A stretch of 64,000 bases of DNA from Halichondria panicea (Eukaryota; Porifera; Demospongiae; Suberitida; Halichondriidae): the NCBI RefSeq assembly GCF_963675165.1, contig NC_087378.1:1605525-1669524 (forward strand). Direction: 5' to 3'. Numbering within the stretch: position 1 is the first letter of the stretch; each line of letters starts with the position of its first letter. Positions 36,101-46,603 of this stretch are shown here, piece after piece. The position numbers and the translations under genes are program-made. The notes beneath the pieces are model-generated. The model had not been told where the DNA came from, did no database searches, and worked only from the letters and a program-made list of their open reading frames with translations.

Positions 36101-39100
36101 ATTACACAGCTGTGATATGCTATGATCGTAATACCCCCCATTATAATAATGTTTTTAATCACAAAACTTTAGGTCTGTAAGCATGCTACTTTTTATAATC
36201 GTTTTCAATTCTGTTGTACAGTCGGCAGGACCCCAACTTGTGGGTGCAGGCTCTCTCCTACTTTGCCTCAGTGGAGAAGTGTAAGGACTTTATAGCCGAG
36301 GTGTTGCATCACATCGAGGCCAACCACCTCATGCCCCCCCTCATGGTCGTACAGACTCTGGCCGACAGTCAGTACGCAACCCTCAATGATATCAAGGTGA
36401 GTGGTCATTTCCAAGGCTTACACAGCCTCTGTTTTTATGTGGCCTTTTGCTCACTACATTCGACTGTCTATAACTTTAACTAGTTATGTCTAAACGATAA
36501 CCTGCATTCTGTAACCCTTGGGCAGCTCAATCACCTGGTATGCTTAGACCAATAATATCTATGCAGTTAATACTTAAGCTGGTACTGTGCCTTAATGCCA
36601 TGATGTACTGTTTTATCCACAGCCATATATCTTGAAGCACCTTCAAGAAGTCAACGATCAGATTGCCAAGGTAAGAGCCTCTCACTAAATGTGAAACCCC
36701 ACTCCTAACCGCCCACACCCTCCCTCCTCTTTCAGGACGAGCAGCTGGTCAAACAGTATCGAGACGACACTACTAAAATGAGGGATCAGATCAAAGAGCT
36801 GCAAACAAGGTACTGTACTTAAAAGCTTATCGTTTTAGCGCTGTTCGTGGTATTGTGGTATGCTGTCATTGTGCATGTGTAAAGCTTCGCGGTGCGCTAC
36901 TGAATACTGTGAAGAGCTAAATCGATACCTACCACTACCACACCCACAGTGCGAAGATCTTCCAAGTGATGAAGTGTCACTACTGTCGTCGAGGACTTGC
37001 TCTCCCTGCACTACACTTCCTCTGTGGCCACTCGTTCCATCAGGGTTGCCTTGACGATGAGTTTGACAATGAGTGTCCGACGTGTGCCCGTGAGAACAGG
37101 AAGGTACTGGACGTGATCCAACGACAGGAGCAGACGGGGAACCTTCATGAGCAGTTCCACTCTCAGGTGAAGACCAAACACCAAACAGGGGCTAATAGCT
37201 AGTGGTTCGGTTCACCCTTATCCTGTGTCATGGGCTACCTTAATATTAGTATTCAGTTGCTATTTGGTATGCTCCTTATGCTCTGCATTAAATTTTATAA
37301 AGGAGAAAAAGAATAATGTGAAATAGTGTGATAGCAATGTTTAGTTACCACAAACAGAGTTTTAGGCTCAGGCAACTTGAAGGCTTAGAAAGATTTCTTA
37401 GGGCAACAAAAGGAACCGTATAACTGGAAAATCATTTGGTGAATGAGCCATTTGAACCGACTTGGCGGTTTTAGTTTGGCGTCTCAGGCGGGCTAATACA
37501 GCAATGACGTTGTGTCCACTGGGGGAAACTTTAATTTGGCAATCTTCGCCAAAATTTCCAGTTATACTTTAAGTTTCCTTGGAGTTGGAGTCAGTTGTCT
37601 ATGTTGCCTGACGCTTTTATGGTGCGTGTGTGTGTTTGTGTGATAGGTAATCTGTTGGTGGTCACAGCCATGTGACTACTGTAGTAGTTGACTGGCTTTA
37701 GATTCTGCAGAGAGTACATAAAGTAAGTATGGCTTGTAGAGAAGAGCTATCCATACAACAACGTGATAGTGCTCTTTCTGAAAGAAGTCAAAGTAACAGT
37801 GATGCTGATGAGACTACAAAATTACTTGGGAACAAATCTCCATTGCAAAGGAATGGTTTCCCACTGCTTCGAAGGTTTAAAGAAAGTGTTCTAATAAAGT
37901 CTAAAGCTGTGAACACAATTCTCTTTTGGAATGCCTTAGCATATCTATTGTACGGGTTTTTGTATAATCCAGATACTATTTTTATTTTAGCAACCGCTCA
38001 ATCTCTTCCTCTTGGTGCACCTTTCATTGCGTTAGGATCTGGAGTTTATGGGCTGATCGCTGTTTGGTTGCTTTTCTATCCCCTTGCTGGATACTTGGCA
38101 GATGTTCGCTATGGGAGGTACAAGGTGGTCAGATGTGGTCTGCTGACAATGTGGCTGGCATTGTTCACTTTCATTGTAGTCGGACTGGCACTATTTGCTG
38201 TATGTTCGATACCTCTCCCTTTTGTTGGCTCAGTTCCTTGGCCGCCATTGGTTAACGGGGTTCTAGTTGTGTTAGGAGTATCGGGTGGCTTATTAGTCCT
38301 TCTTATTTACATAGCATTGTCAGTTGGTTTTGCTGCATTCTCAGCTAATGTCATTCAGTTTGGGATTGATCAGTTACGAGACAGTCCAACTAGAGATAGC
38401 TTTCTTTTCATACACTGGTTTGTACTAACAATGTACATAGGTTTAAGCGTTGGAAAGCTAATGTGGGTTGTATTTAGCGACATTATTTCAGTCGAATCTT
38501 TTGGAATATTTGGTATAGCATTTTTTTTTTTCTTAATCGCTGTTCCAGTTTCTCTCTGTTTTGCTAAACAAAGTTTGTTTATTCACGATACTGGCCTGGG
38601 AAACCCGTACAAAGAAGTAGCAAGAATTGTCGGCTTTGCTAGGAAGCATAGTATTCCTATTCAACGCAGTGCATTTACATTCTGGGAGGATGACATACCC
38701 ACTGGACTGAATCTAGGCAAGAACAAGTATGGAGGACCGTTTACAACTGAGCAGGTGGAGAATGTGAAAGCTTTCTTTGGAATATTGCTTGTTTTGATAT
38801 CTTTGGGGCCTTTTTTCACAGCTGATATTGCTGGATCAGCAATTCTGCCGTTAGTCAGACTCCACTTTAGTGGTTATTCATCATACAGTATTGCTAATGC
38901 TCTGTTTGCAAATGGTGGAACGTGTTATCCTTTGTTTATTGTATTGTTTATACCTATTTTCCTCAAGTTCCTTTATCCGCTGTTCCAGAGATACGCTACT
39001 AGTATTCTAGGTAGAATTGGAATTGGTCTTTGTTTGACAACTGTGAGTCTGGTATGCTCTCTCTCGATGGATAAGATAGGCCATGATTTGCTTACTGCCA

Positions 39101-41141
39101 ATATTACGTCAAGCTTGTTTGCCGCTGAAAATTTTAAAGGTCTTTATGCTAACCCCCTTAACCTCAACCCCTACATTCTTACTCCCCAAAATATTCTCAT
39201 AGCCATTTCCTACACTTTGATTTATGGTGGTGTGTTTGAATTCATCTGTGCTCAAAGCCCTCACTCCATGAAAGGCTTTCTCATTGGGATATTCTTTGCT
39301 GTGAAAGGACTATTTCAGTTGATTGGTGTTTTTGCGATTCTTCTTCCATTTAGTTTCTGGACTGATTCGCCACAAGTTGGCCTCGCCTATTTCCTATTGA
39401 ACATTGTGATCTCAATTTCTGGTGTTGTGTTTTTCATATTAGCTGCAAGACGGTACCAGTATCGTCAGCGTGAGGAGTTTTGTAATGAACGGAAGTACAT
39501 TGAAGAATTTTATGAGAAAGACGTGAGACACAATCAAGATTTTGAAGATCTTCATTTCGAGTTTGATTCTAAAGTGGACTCTGACTAAAAAACATTTTAA
39601 AGTTTGTAGCATAGATTGTCTGGTATTCTCTTGTATTAACTTTGATGGTGATATCACGTGTAATTGGTGTGTCCACAGAATGAAGCGGTGGTTATGGCAC
39701 TGGGGGTGGGTTTACCATTACTAAAGCGGGGACTCTCTCTCTATGGTGTCATTATGCGGTCATTTCCCATTTCCTTGTAAAATGTATTGGGCCTTAAATT
39801 TATAGAACTAAATATTCAGTCAGAGGACTGAATATTTCACGATACTACGTCCATGTAACTGAAGTTGTCCAGGGGGGACCAAACCTTTGGTCCTCCTGAA
39901 CAAAATCAAATTGTAGAAAAAATATTTTGTGGCAGGGTGTTTATGGCTAATCACGTTATGTTCACTTAAGCTCTCTCTGTGGGGTCATTATGTCGTTGTG
40001 CATGGGCAACGAGGTGTGTGTGCGTGTGTGTAGGCTGCTACAGCTGCTTAATGATAAATGTAAGAGCCTCTATAAATAGTAATTTTTTTAGTCATGTTTT
40101 CTTGGAAATCAGTGGATTTAAAAAATAAATGCTTCGTTCCTCGAGTTATGGTTATGGCTAGGTTTGCTTACTTTGGAGGCCATTGAAGACTCTTTAGACT
40201 CGTGTGCAGCAAAATCTGTTGGCTATTTTACTTAGTAGTTAGCTCTGCACTAGAACGCTAGCTATTGGTAGCAAGAGTCAGAAAAGAGCTGCAAAAGTTG
40301 CACTGTTTTCTTAGCTTGCAGCCATACACTGTATTTACTTGATTAAACGCCCGGGCGTTTATTTCATATCGAAGTCTGGAAAGGGGGCGTTTAAACGAGA
40401 TGGGCGCTTATTCGAAATGGGCGTTTATTGGCCATGTCTACTCCAAACTCTTGCACAATAGCAGTTATTATGCTCTTTTTGGCTGCTGCCACAGCTCTCA
40501 GCTTAAATCTTAAGTCATAGGAGTGGTGTTTCTCCCTCTGTGTTGGTATCTCTCTCTGCCATCATAAAAAGTATCTATATTCTATGCTGCCATGGTTCCA
40601 CGTGCTAGTTTAGCTCCGCCCACAGTGCCACGCCCATACATGCATGGTCGATTATTAAGATGGGAGTTTATTGACAAAGACAGAGCTTTTACCATGGGCA
40701 TTTAAACAAGATGGGCGTTTAATACGATAATTATGGACTTTTAAAGATTAAGTGGGTGATTGCTTTACCTAACTAGTTGTTAACTTTGTTTTTGTTTTAT
40801 GTCTCCCTACAGCTCTCTCGTTCTACTGATGGATTCACCGTGGTGGCAGACTACTTTGGCAGGGGAGTGTTCAACAAGGTACGTGCACATATTTACATGT
40901 AGTTCTCTGGTTTTTAGGTCATATCTAACCATCCACACTTGTATAATTATGAAAAAAAGGTATTGGATATGTCCTCATGACAGACATGGGGCACAACTGT
41001 ATATTGTTAGCATCTTTGATCTGAATAGACTGACCATGCAGTGTGTGTGATTTGTATGCTTTATAACTACAACTCTCTTTATTGCCTCCCCTGTAGACAA
41101 AGCCAGCAGAGGGAGGAAGCAAGCGACCATCTCTTATTTGA
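30131..41141 (+). CDS. VPS11: VPS11, core subunit of HOPS/CORVET tethering complexes
   Basis: Class C Vps subunit for late endosome/lysosome fusion. 27 exons, 904 residues (human 941): 30131-30211, 30306-30357, 30481-30631, 30955-31048, 31259-31412, 31718-31812, 32067-32156, 32420-32471, 32554-32712, 32827-32909, 33023-33174, 33428-33506, 33559-33603, 33756-33857, 34088-34197, 34277-34355, 34572-34692, 34898-34992, 35189-35320, 35456-35544, 35929-36003, 36222-36396, 36623-36670, 36736-36809, 36950-37166, 40813-40878, 41097-41141. N-terminal beta-propeller (YQLKQRNIFLTVGDDEE, VKIWNFEKR-like), clathrin-repeat helices (QYGDHLY, IGKLEPSYVIRKFLDAQRIH, DHTTLLLNCYTKLKD) and a C-terminal RING-H2 (CHYCRR, HFLCGHSFHQGCL, CPTCAREN). 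The last conserved motif, VVADYFGRGVFNK, is 3.6 kb downstream in exon 26, past a nested transporter gene. Intron 2 is AT-AC with U12-type signals. Exon 9 carries a Gly/Ala-rich insert (GGRGGGARGG). Confidence 0.96.
30358..30480 (+). other. U12-type AT-AC intron (VPS11 intron 2)
   Basis: The intron begins ATATCCTGAA and ends in AC. A perfect match to the U12 branch consensus TCCTTRAY, TCCTTGAC, lies at 30463-30470, so the branch A (30469) is 11 nt from the 3' end. Joining 30357 to 30481 gives GRGQMILGDAQGEVHIM, which aligns without gaps to the known VPS11 segment of the form GRGxxxxGDxxGxxxx. No GT-AG alternative gives that protein. Confidence 0.9.
31681..31698. repeat. Poly-C tract
   Basis: Run of 18 C in the polypyrimidine region of VPS11 intron 5, just upstream of the exon 6 acceptor. 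A second C run lies near 31993 in intron 6. Confidence 0.9.
37414..37568. mobile_element. Short inverted-repeat element, family A, copy 2
   Basis: In VPS11 intron 26, 160 bp upstream of the nested transporter. The ends are accgtataactggaaa and tttccagttatac. The interior matches the 25603 element in the opposite orientation (caatgacgttgtgtcc, ggcgtctcaggc). Non-coding. Confidence 0.7.
37729..39588 (+). CDS. POT/PTR2-like multi-pass transporter, copy 1, nested in VPS11 intron 26
   Basis: Intronless 619-residue membrane protein. A hydrophilic N-terminus of about 60 residues is followed by about 12 predicted membrane segments. The segment FYPLAGYLADVRYGRYKVVR is the loop 2-3 signature of the major facilitator superfamily in the form used by proton-dependent oligopeptide transporters (GxxADxxxGRY), and NVIQFGIDQL resembles the POT motif around F-G-x-DQ. 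Other segments: HWFVLTMYIGLSVGKLMW, LYPLFQRYATSILGRIGIGL and FLIGIFFAVKGLFQLIGVFA. The C-terminus is acidic (HNQDFEDLHFEFDSKVDSD). Substrate unknown; peptide or small-molecule transport is inference. It lies whole and on the same strand inside VPS11 intron 26, so it must have its own promoter (37167-37728) or come from an alternative transcript. Confidence 0.68.
   Translation: MACREELSIQQRDSALSERSQSNSDADETTKLLGNKSPLQRNGFPLLRRFKESVLIKSKAVNTILFWNALAYLLYGFLYNPDTIFILATAQSLPLGAPFIALGSGVYGLIAVWLLFYPLAGYLADVRYGRYKVVRCGLLTMWLALFTFIVVGLALFAVCSIPLPFVGSVPWPPLVNGVLVVLGVSGGLLVLLIYIALSVGFAAFSANVIQFGIDQLRDSPTRDSFLFIHWFVLTMYIGLSVGKLMWVVFSDIISVESFGIFGIAFFFFLIAVPVSLCFAKQSLFIHDTGLGNPYKEVARIVGFARKHSIPIQRSAFTFWEDDIPTGLNLGKNKYGGPFTTEQVENVKAFFGILLVLISLGPFFTADIAGSAILPLVRLHFSGYSSYSIANALFANGGTCYPLFIVLFIPIFLKFLYPLFQRYATSILGRIGIGLCLTTVSLVCSLSMDKIGHDLLTANITSSLFAAENFKGLYANPLNLNPYILTPQNILIAISYTLIYGGVFEFICAQSPHSMKGFLIGIFFAVKGLFQLIGVFAILLPFSFWTDSPQVGLAYFLLNIVISISGVVFFILAARRYQYRQREEFCNERKYIEEFYEKDVRHNQDFEDLHFEFDSKVDSD
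40335..40731. repeat. Inverted-repeat element with gggcgttta motifs
   Basis: About 400 bp in VPS11 intron 26, between the nested transporter and exon 26. The left end reads gattaaacgcccgggcgttt and the right end atgggcgtttaatacgat. The 9-mer gggcgttta or close variants occur five or more times inside in both orientations. It resembles a non-autonomous transposon. No coding capacity. Confidence 0.55.
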
Positions 41142-41381
41142 ACTCAGAACGTTATGTAGGAGTGAAACATTAGAACTATATAACTTTGTGTGTGTGTGTG
41201 TGTGTAGTCCTGAGTAAAGGGAGACAATTTGTGTGTGTGCTGCACTTTTGATTGCTGTCAATGTGGTAAAGTTTATCTATCCGTTTTGTGGTCATAAAAA
41301 GAGCAAAGTGTGTAGTTGTGTGTGGATACTCTTGAAGTAGAGCACAATATATAGGCTTTTTACTGTTGCAAGTAAGTAGAA

Positions 41382-42150
41382 GTATTAAACGGGTGTTTGA
41401 TGGAGCCATTGGCCAATACACCCCATTGGCAAGCTGGAGCCCACTGTTTACCAGGAAGGTAGGTTTTGCTATTATGCTGTCATGCTGATACACTTTCTGT
41501 TTCAGATGGATGCTAAAAAAATACCCCACCTTACAAAATGTTTGTATACTCGATCAAGACACTCTTCAAGCAAACATAGTCTTATGTGTAAAATGTGTGT
41601 GATGTACCACTACTCTTTCTAGCAATACACATGTACGTAGATACATATACGTATAAGACTCCCAACCGATAACTTGTATAAACCCTCGAATTGGGCAGCA
41701 TATGACCGATAGTCCGTCATGTGTCAAAATGTTATAGTTGCCTATGCATGTACTGTGCCTTATTGCCATGTATACTGTTCTGTCCACAGCCATACATCTT
41801 GAAGCATCTCAATTCAACGATCAGATTGCCAAAAGACCCTCTCACTAAATGTGAAATTCCACTCCTGATCCCCTCCCCACCCTCCCCTTTCAGGACGAGC
41901 AGCTGGTCAAACAGTATCGAGACGACACTGCCAAAATGAGGGATCAGATCAAAACAGCTGCAAACAAGGTACTGTACTTAACCTCAACCCTACATTCTTA
42001 TTCTCCAAAATATTCTCATAGCCATTTCCTACACTCTGATTTATGGTGGCGTGTTTGAATTCATCTGTGCTCAAAAGCCCTCACTCCATGAAAGGCTTTC
42101 TCATTAGGATATTCTTTGCTGTGAAGGGACTGTTTCAGTTGATTGCGGAT
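41382..42150 (+). pseudogene. Chimeric VPS11/transporter pseudogene
   Basis: Contains degraded copies in order: VPS11 exons 12-13 with their intron (41393-41540, compare 33448-33600), VPS11 exons 23-24 with their intron (41740-41975, compare 36590-36815), then a C-terminal transporter fragment (41975-42145, compare 39159-39330). Small deletions break the VPS11 frame, and an extra A (ctcaaaagccc) shifts the transporter frame. The join between VPS11 exon 24 sequence and transporter sequence is abrupt at about 41973-41980. It is non-functional as a protein. Confidence 0.8.
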
Positions 42151-42344
42151 AAGATAAAACCCTAATAAGATAAAATCTAACCCTAATAAAATAAGAAGAT
42201 AAAATATAAAAGTGCTGACTCAGCGGGTTGGGTAGGTTGGGGTTCCTTCAATGGCTTCTGTGAATTTACTGTAGGAATTGGAGGTTACAAAGAAAGTTAG
42301 AAGATTAATTAACAACCGTGACCAACCTCCTCTGTGCATGAACA
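42151..42344. other. AT-rich degenerate repeat and unique spacer
   Basis: Starts with an irregular (gataaaa-ccctaa) run (42147-42210), followed by about 130 bp of unique sequence before the minisatellite. No gene seen. Confidence 0.4.
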
Positions 42345-42815
42345 TTACAGTTTGCATGTTCGTTCTGACTGCTTGCATGACAATACGGTATTACCGCTTG
42401 CATATTGGTTTTGACCACTTGCATGACGATACCGCTTGCATATTGGTTCTGACTGCTTGCATGACGATACCGCTTGCATATTGGTTCTGACTGCTTGCAT
42501 GACGATACCGCTTGCATATTGGTTCTGACTGCTTGCATGATGATACCGCTTGCATAATTGGTTCTGACTGTTTGCATGACGATACCGCTTGCATATTGGT
42601 TCTGACTGCTTGCATGACGATACCGCTTGCATATTGGTTCTGACTGCTTGCATGACGATACCGCTTGCATATTGGTTCTGACTGCTTGCATGACGATACC
42701 GCTTGCATATTGGTTCTGACTGCTTGCATGATGATACCGCTTGCATAATTGGTTCTGACTGTTTGCATGACGATTCATACCGCTTGCATGTTTGTTTTGA
42801 CCGCTTGCATGGCGA
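42345..42815. repeat. 38-bp minisatellite
   Basis: About eleven to twelve head-to-tail copies of a 38-bp unit (ccgcttgcatattggttctg plus actgcttgcatgacgata). Each unit is itself two diverged halves beginning with gcttgcat. A higher-order variant (gcttgcataattggttctgactgtttgcat) occurs twice, at about 42547 and 42742, about 195 bp apart. That suggests one expansion duplicated a block of five units. Confidence 0.95.
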
Positions 42816-44872
42816 GTTAAAATTTTGGCACCAAAAACACACCATAACTGTATCCTACAGCTGTTGACCAATGAAATCAATTAGTGGTGATGTATAAGTA
42901 TGCACGGTGTGTGTAGCCGTCTATTTATCACTATTATTTTATCAGAGGCAATCTCTTGGTGGTCACAGCATGTGACTACATGTAGCAGTTGGCTGGCTTT
43001 AGCAGTCACTACGCACACGGTCAATTCACGTGAATTTTATTTTTGTTACATAATCAAAATAGTAAACAAATTGAGAAAATGGCTGCGTATGTAGTGTCTC
43101 TGGGAAAACTCCTTTCTTGGGCTAAATACTAACTGTGATCAGATGTAAGGCAGAATTTATGAGAGAAGGAGAGTCAATAAACAAGATCTATTGAACAAAT
43201 TTTTATGTTTGCACGTCCTGAGCTATTTCCAGCCAGTTTTTTCTGGATAAAGTTTGTAAGAACTCTTGTAGCCGATCACATTTCTTTCCACTGACTGGAT
43301 ATAAAGCGTATGCACACTACAACTTCAGGATTAATAAAGGTGAGAATATAAGTAAGAGGCTCTCCAAGTAGTATATTGTGGGACCTGTCAGAAAAATAAA
43401 TATCACATGTTTATGAGCCTTACATGTAAACTCCAAGATGTAAACATGTAGGTAAACATTGATAAAAACATTGCATGCATGCAAATCAAGCTGTGGTTGA
43501 TGGTAGACTACTAGTACCACACTTCGGGTAGCACAAAAGTATGTTTCCCCAGAGCTAGGTGAGATTACTTAAAATTGTAGTCTGTTTACTGTCATTTTAT
43601 GGCTTCGAACCATTGCTCACAATTTAATGTTGATATTTTTCCGTTTCCAACACTCTTTCACACAAATATCGACTACAATGTAGATCGTCTTCTATCTGAG
43701 AGTCTGATGGATGGATGCTGGTCGTGTGGTAGCCTGTATGAGAGTCATTGTCAGTGCTGACTATCCTTTGCATCAGGAGTCCTGTTTGTATCAAGTATGA
43801 CCAGGTGAGCTGATTATTGTACACTCAAAGTTTTCCTTGAGAAACAGCTCTATTACACTTGGTTGAGTGCACGTTTTTGATGTGTGTCTCTAAGCAATGC
43901 CAAATATTATGTGGTGTGCTTTGCATACGATGCATTTTGTTGTACAAAGTGGTGTAAGTATAGGGACAGTTGCTCAAGGTAACAACTCCAATAATATGTA
44001 GCAAGGCAAACACATTGATATCACATGCTTTAACACTGCATAATTATATGTAATTATGCTCTGCTTTCTCTCTCAGATATGATACTCATTGCCAGCTAGG
44101 CATCGAGGTACAAAGGTGTCAAGTACCTTGGTTATATCGTGACGGCAAGCCTAGCAAACATTCAATACACATGGGTGCAGCGACAGTATGTATGTCTTTG
44201 TATGGTTTTTTGATGGATTAGACTATTTTGATGGTGTACCGCTCATCAAAACAAAGTGTGCAAGACAAAGTTCGCACTTTTTTGGCAAAGAGGATTGTTT
44301 CCCGACTCATCATTGTACTTGAGGCCATCTCACTCTAGTCTAGACAATGTTATTGTTACTGTGTGATATTACTGTACTGTTTTTGCATCAGTACATGTAC
44401 TAGATTGTATTCACCTGCTGTATGCTGTAGAATTCATATTTGTGGCATTGTGGTCTTGATTACACAGCTGATTATTGCTGACCCCATATCTCAGGATTCC
44501 TACCCCTGCACAACTTCATTTTTTTTGCATTGTAATTGACAATTATTGAAGTTTTGATGGCCAACCCATCAACAAAATTGCTTTGTCAGAAAAAAGATAT
44601 CACCAAAAGTCTGGGGATATATACCAATTATTGACTGAGTGTGATGTAACTTGGAAGCTATGATTTAGTGCATGCAAAGTAGGCATATGTAGGTACTCTC
44701 AGTAGAAGTCAAGTACAGTGCAAGTAAAGTATGGCACTGGTAGAGTGCATGAATTAGCAATCTCTTTCTCTAACAGGAAATTGAACTTCCTCTAAAAATA
44801 AAACTATATTGGCATCCTGTCCGTGTGCGTAGTGACTGTTAGATCGTGGTAAATAAAGTTAAGTTTATACAT
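42816..44872. other. Non-coding spacer with a copy of the transporter 5' flank
   Basis: About 2 kb without a supported gene. The stretch at 42945-42995 (tctcttggtggtcacag, catgtgacta, ggctggcttta) repeats the region just upstream of transporter copy 1 (37650-37705), so the duplicate's 5' flank was split and about 1.8 kb of other sequence now lies between it and copy 2. Confidence 0.5.
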
Positions 44873-46603
44873 ATGGCTTGTAATTGTAGAGAAGAGGCTG
44901 AGCTATGTGATAGTGCTCTTTCTGAAAGAATTAAAAGTAACAGTGATGCTGATGAGGCTACAAGATTACCGGGAAACGAATCTCCATTGCAAAGGAATGG
45001 TTTACCGCTGCTTCAAAGGTTTAAAGAAAGTGTGCTAATAAAGTCTAAAGCTGTGAACACAATTCTCTTTTGGAATGCCTTAGTATATCTTTTGTACGGG
45101 TTTTTGTATAATCCAGATATTGTTTTTGTTGTAGCAACCTCATATAGTGTAGTACCACCTGTTATTGGTATTAGTAACATTTTCATTATGATAGGATCTG
45201 GAGTGTATGGGCTGATCGCTGTTTGGTTGCTTTTCTATCCCCTTGCTGGGTACTTGGCGGATGTTCGCTATGGGAGGTACAAGGTGGTCAGATGTGGTCT
45301 GCTGACAATGTGGCTGGCATTGTTCACTCTCATTGTAGTCGGACTTGTACTAGCTGCTTTATGTTTTCCAGCTTTCGGTTTTGTTGATTCAGTTCCTTGG
45401 CCGCCATTAGGTGCAGGGTCTATAGTTGTTTTTGGAGTATTAGGTATTCTTATTTACATAGCATTGTCAGTTGGCTTTGCTGCATTCTCAGCTAATGTCA
45501 TTCAGTTTGGGATTGATCAGTTACGAGACAGTCCAACTAGAGATAGCTTTCTTTTCATACACTGGTTTGTATTAACAATGTACATAGGTTTAAGCGTTGG
45601 GAAGTTAACATGGACAGTCATCACCTTCTTGATCATTAGGACTACTGTATTTGGTATAGCATTTCTTATTTTCTTGATCGCAATTCCAGTTTCTCTCTGT
45701 AGAGTTAAGCGAACTTTGTTTATTCATGATACTGTCTTACTCAACCCGTACAAAGAAGTGGCAAGAATTGTCGGCTGTGCTAAAAGCCATAGTATTCCTA
45801 TTCAACACAGTGCCTTTCCGTTCTGGGAAGATGACATTCCCACTGGCAAGAACAAGTATGGAGGACCATTCACTACAGAGCACGTGAAGAATGCGAAGGC
45901 AATACTTCTTGTTTTGATATCTGTGGGGCCTTTCTTCACAGCTGATATTGCTGGGTCAGCAATTCTGTCTTCACTCAGACTCAACTTTAGTGGCACTTCC
46001 TATGCCACCAGTATTGCTAATGCTCTGTTTGCAAATGGTGGAACGTGTTATCCTTTGTTTATTGTATTGTTTATACCTATTTTCCTCAAGTTTCTTTATC
46101 CGCTGTTCCAGAGATATACTAGTATTCTAGGTCGAATTGGAATTGGTCTTTGTTTGACAACTGTGAGTCTGGTATGCTCTCTCTCTATGAATAAAATAGG
46201 CCATGCTACTGCCGATGGTACGTCAAGCTCCTTATTTGCTGCTGGAATATTTGATGCTCCTTCACTTAACCTCAACCCCTACATTCTTATTCTCCAAAAT
46301 ATTCTTGTAGCCATTTCCTACACTCTGATTTATGGTGGTGTGTTTGAATTCATTTATGCTCAAAGCCCTCACTCCATGAAAGGCTTTCTCATTGGGATAT
46401 TCTTTGCTGTGAAAGGACTGTTTCAGTTGATTGGTGTTTTTGCGATTCTTCTTCCGTTTAGCGTCTTGACTGGTTCGTCACAAGTTGGCCTCGCCTACTA
46501 CCTATTGAACAATGTGATCTCAATTGCTGGTATTGTGGTTTTCATATTAGCTGCAAGACGGTATCAGTATCGTCATGAGGAGTTTTGTAATGAACGGAAG
46601 TAA
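44873..46603 (+). CDS. POT/PTR2-like multi-pass transporter, copy 2 (shortened C-terminus)
   Basis: Intronless 576-residue frame from the ATG at 44873, about 80% similar by eye to copy 1 at 37729, with the same signature FYPLAGYLADVRYGRYKVVR and the same membrane layout. Divergence is concentrated in the first and fifth extramembrane loops. It ends at EEFCNERK, where a TAC codon of copy 1 has become TAA. Remnants of the former acidic tail remain readable downstream (46604-46680) with deletions. All membrane segments are retained, so it may still work, but copy 1's last ~30 residues are lost. Confidence 0.66.
   Translation: MACNCREEAELCDSALSERIKSNSDADEATRLPGNESPLQRNGLPLLQRFKESVLIKSKAVNTILFWNALVYLLYGFLYNPDIVFVVATSYSVVPPVIGISNIFIMIGSGVYGLIAVWLLFYPLAGYLADVRYGRYKVVRCGLLTMWLALFTLIVVGLVLAALCFPAFGFVDSVPWPPLGAGSIVVFGVLGILIYIALSVGFAAFSANVIQFGIDQLRDSPTRDSFLFIHWFVLTMYIGLSVGKLTWTVITFLIIRTTVFGIAFLIFLIAIPVSLCRVKRTLFIHDTVLLNPYKEVARIVGCAKSHSIPIQHSAFPFWEDDIPTGKNKYGGPFTTEHVKNAKAILLVLISVGPFFTADIAGSAILSSLRLNFSGTSYATSIANALFANGGTCYPLFIVLFIPIFLKFLYPLFQRYTSILGRIGIGLCLTTVSLVCSLSMNKIGHATADGTSSSLFAAGIFDAPSLNLNPYILILQNILVAISYTLIYGGVFEFIYAQSPHSMKGFLIGIFFAVKGLFQLIGVFAILLPFSVLTGSSQVGLAYYLLNNVISIAGIVVFILAARRYQYRHEEFCNERK

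Noticed and set aside
42345-42815. CRISPR-like array
   Set aside because: The repeats are directly adjacent with no unique spacers, and the genome is eukaryotic. It is a minisatellite.
42305-42880. Three overlapping minus-strand open frames of 125-191 codons in the minisatellite
   Set aside because: They arise because the 38-bp unit has no stop in those frames; the translations are simple repeats (SCKQSEPICKR-like) in several frames at once, with no start context or homology.
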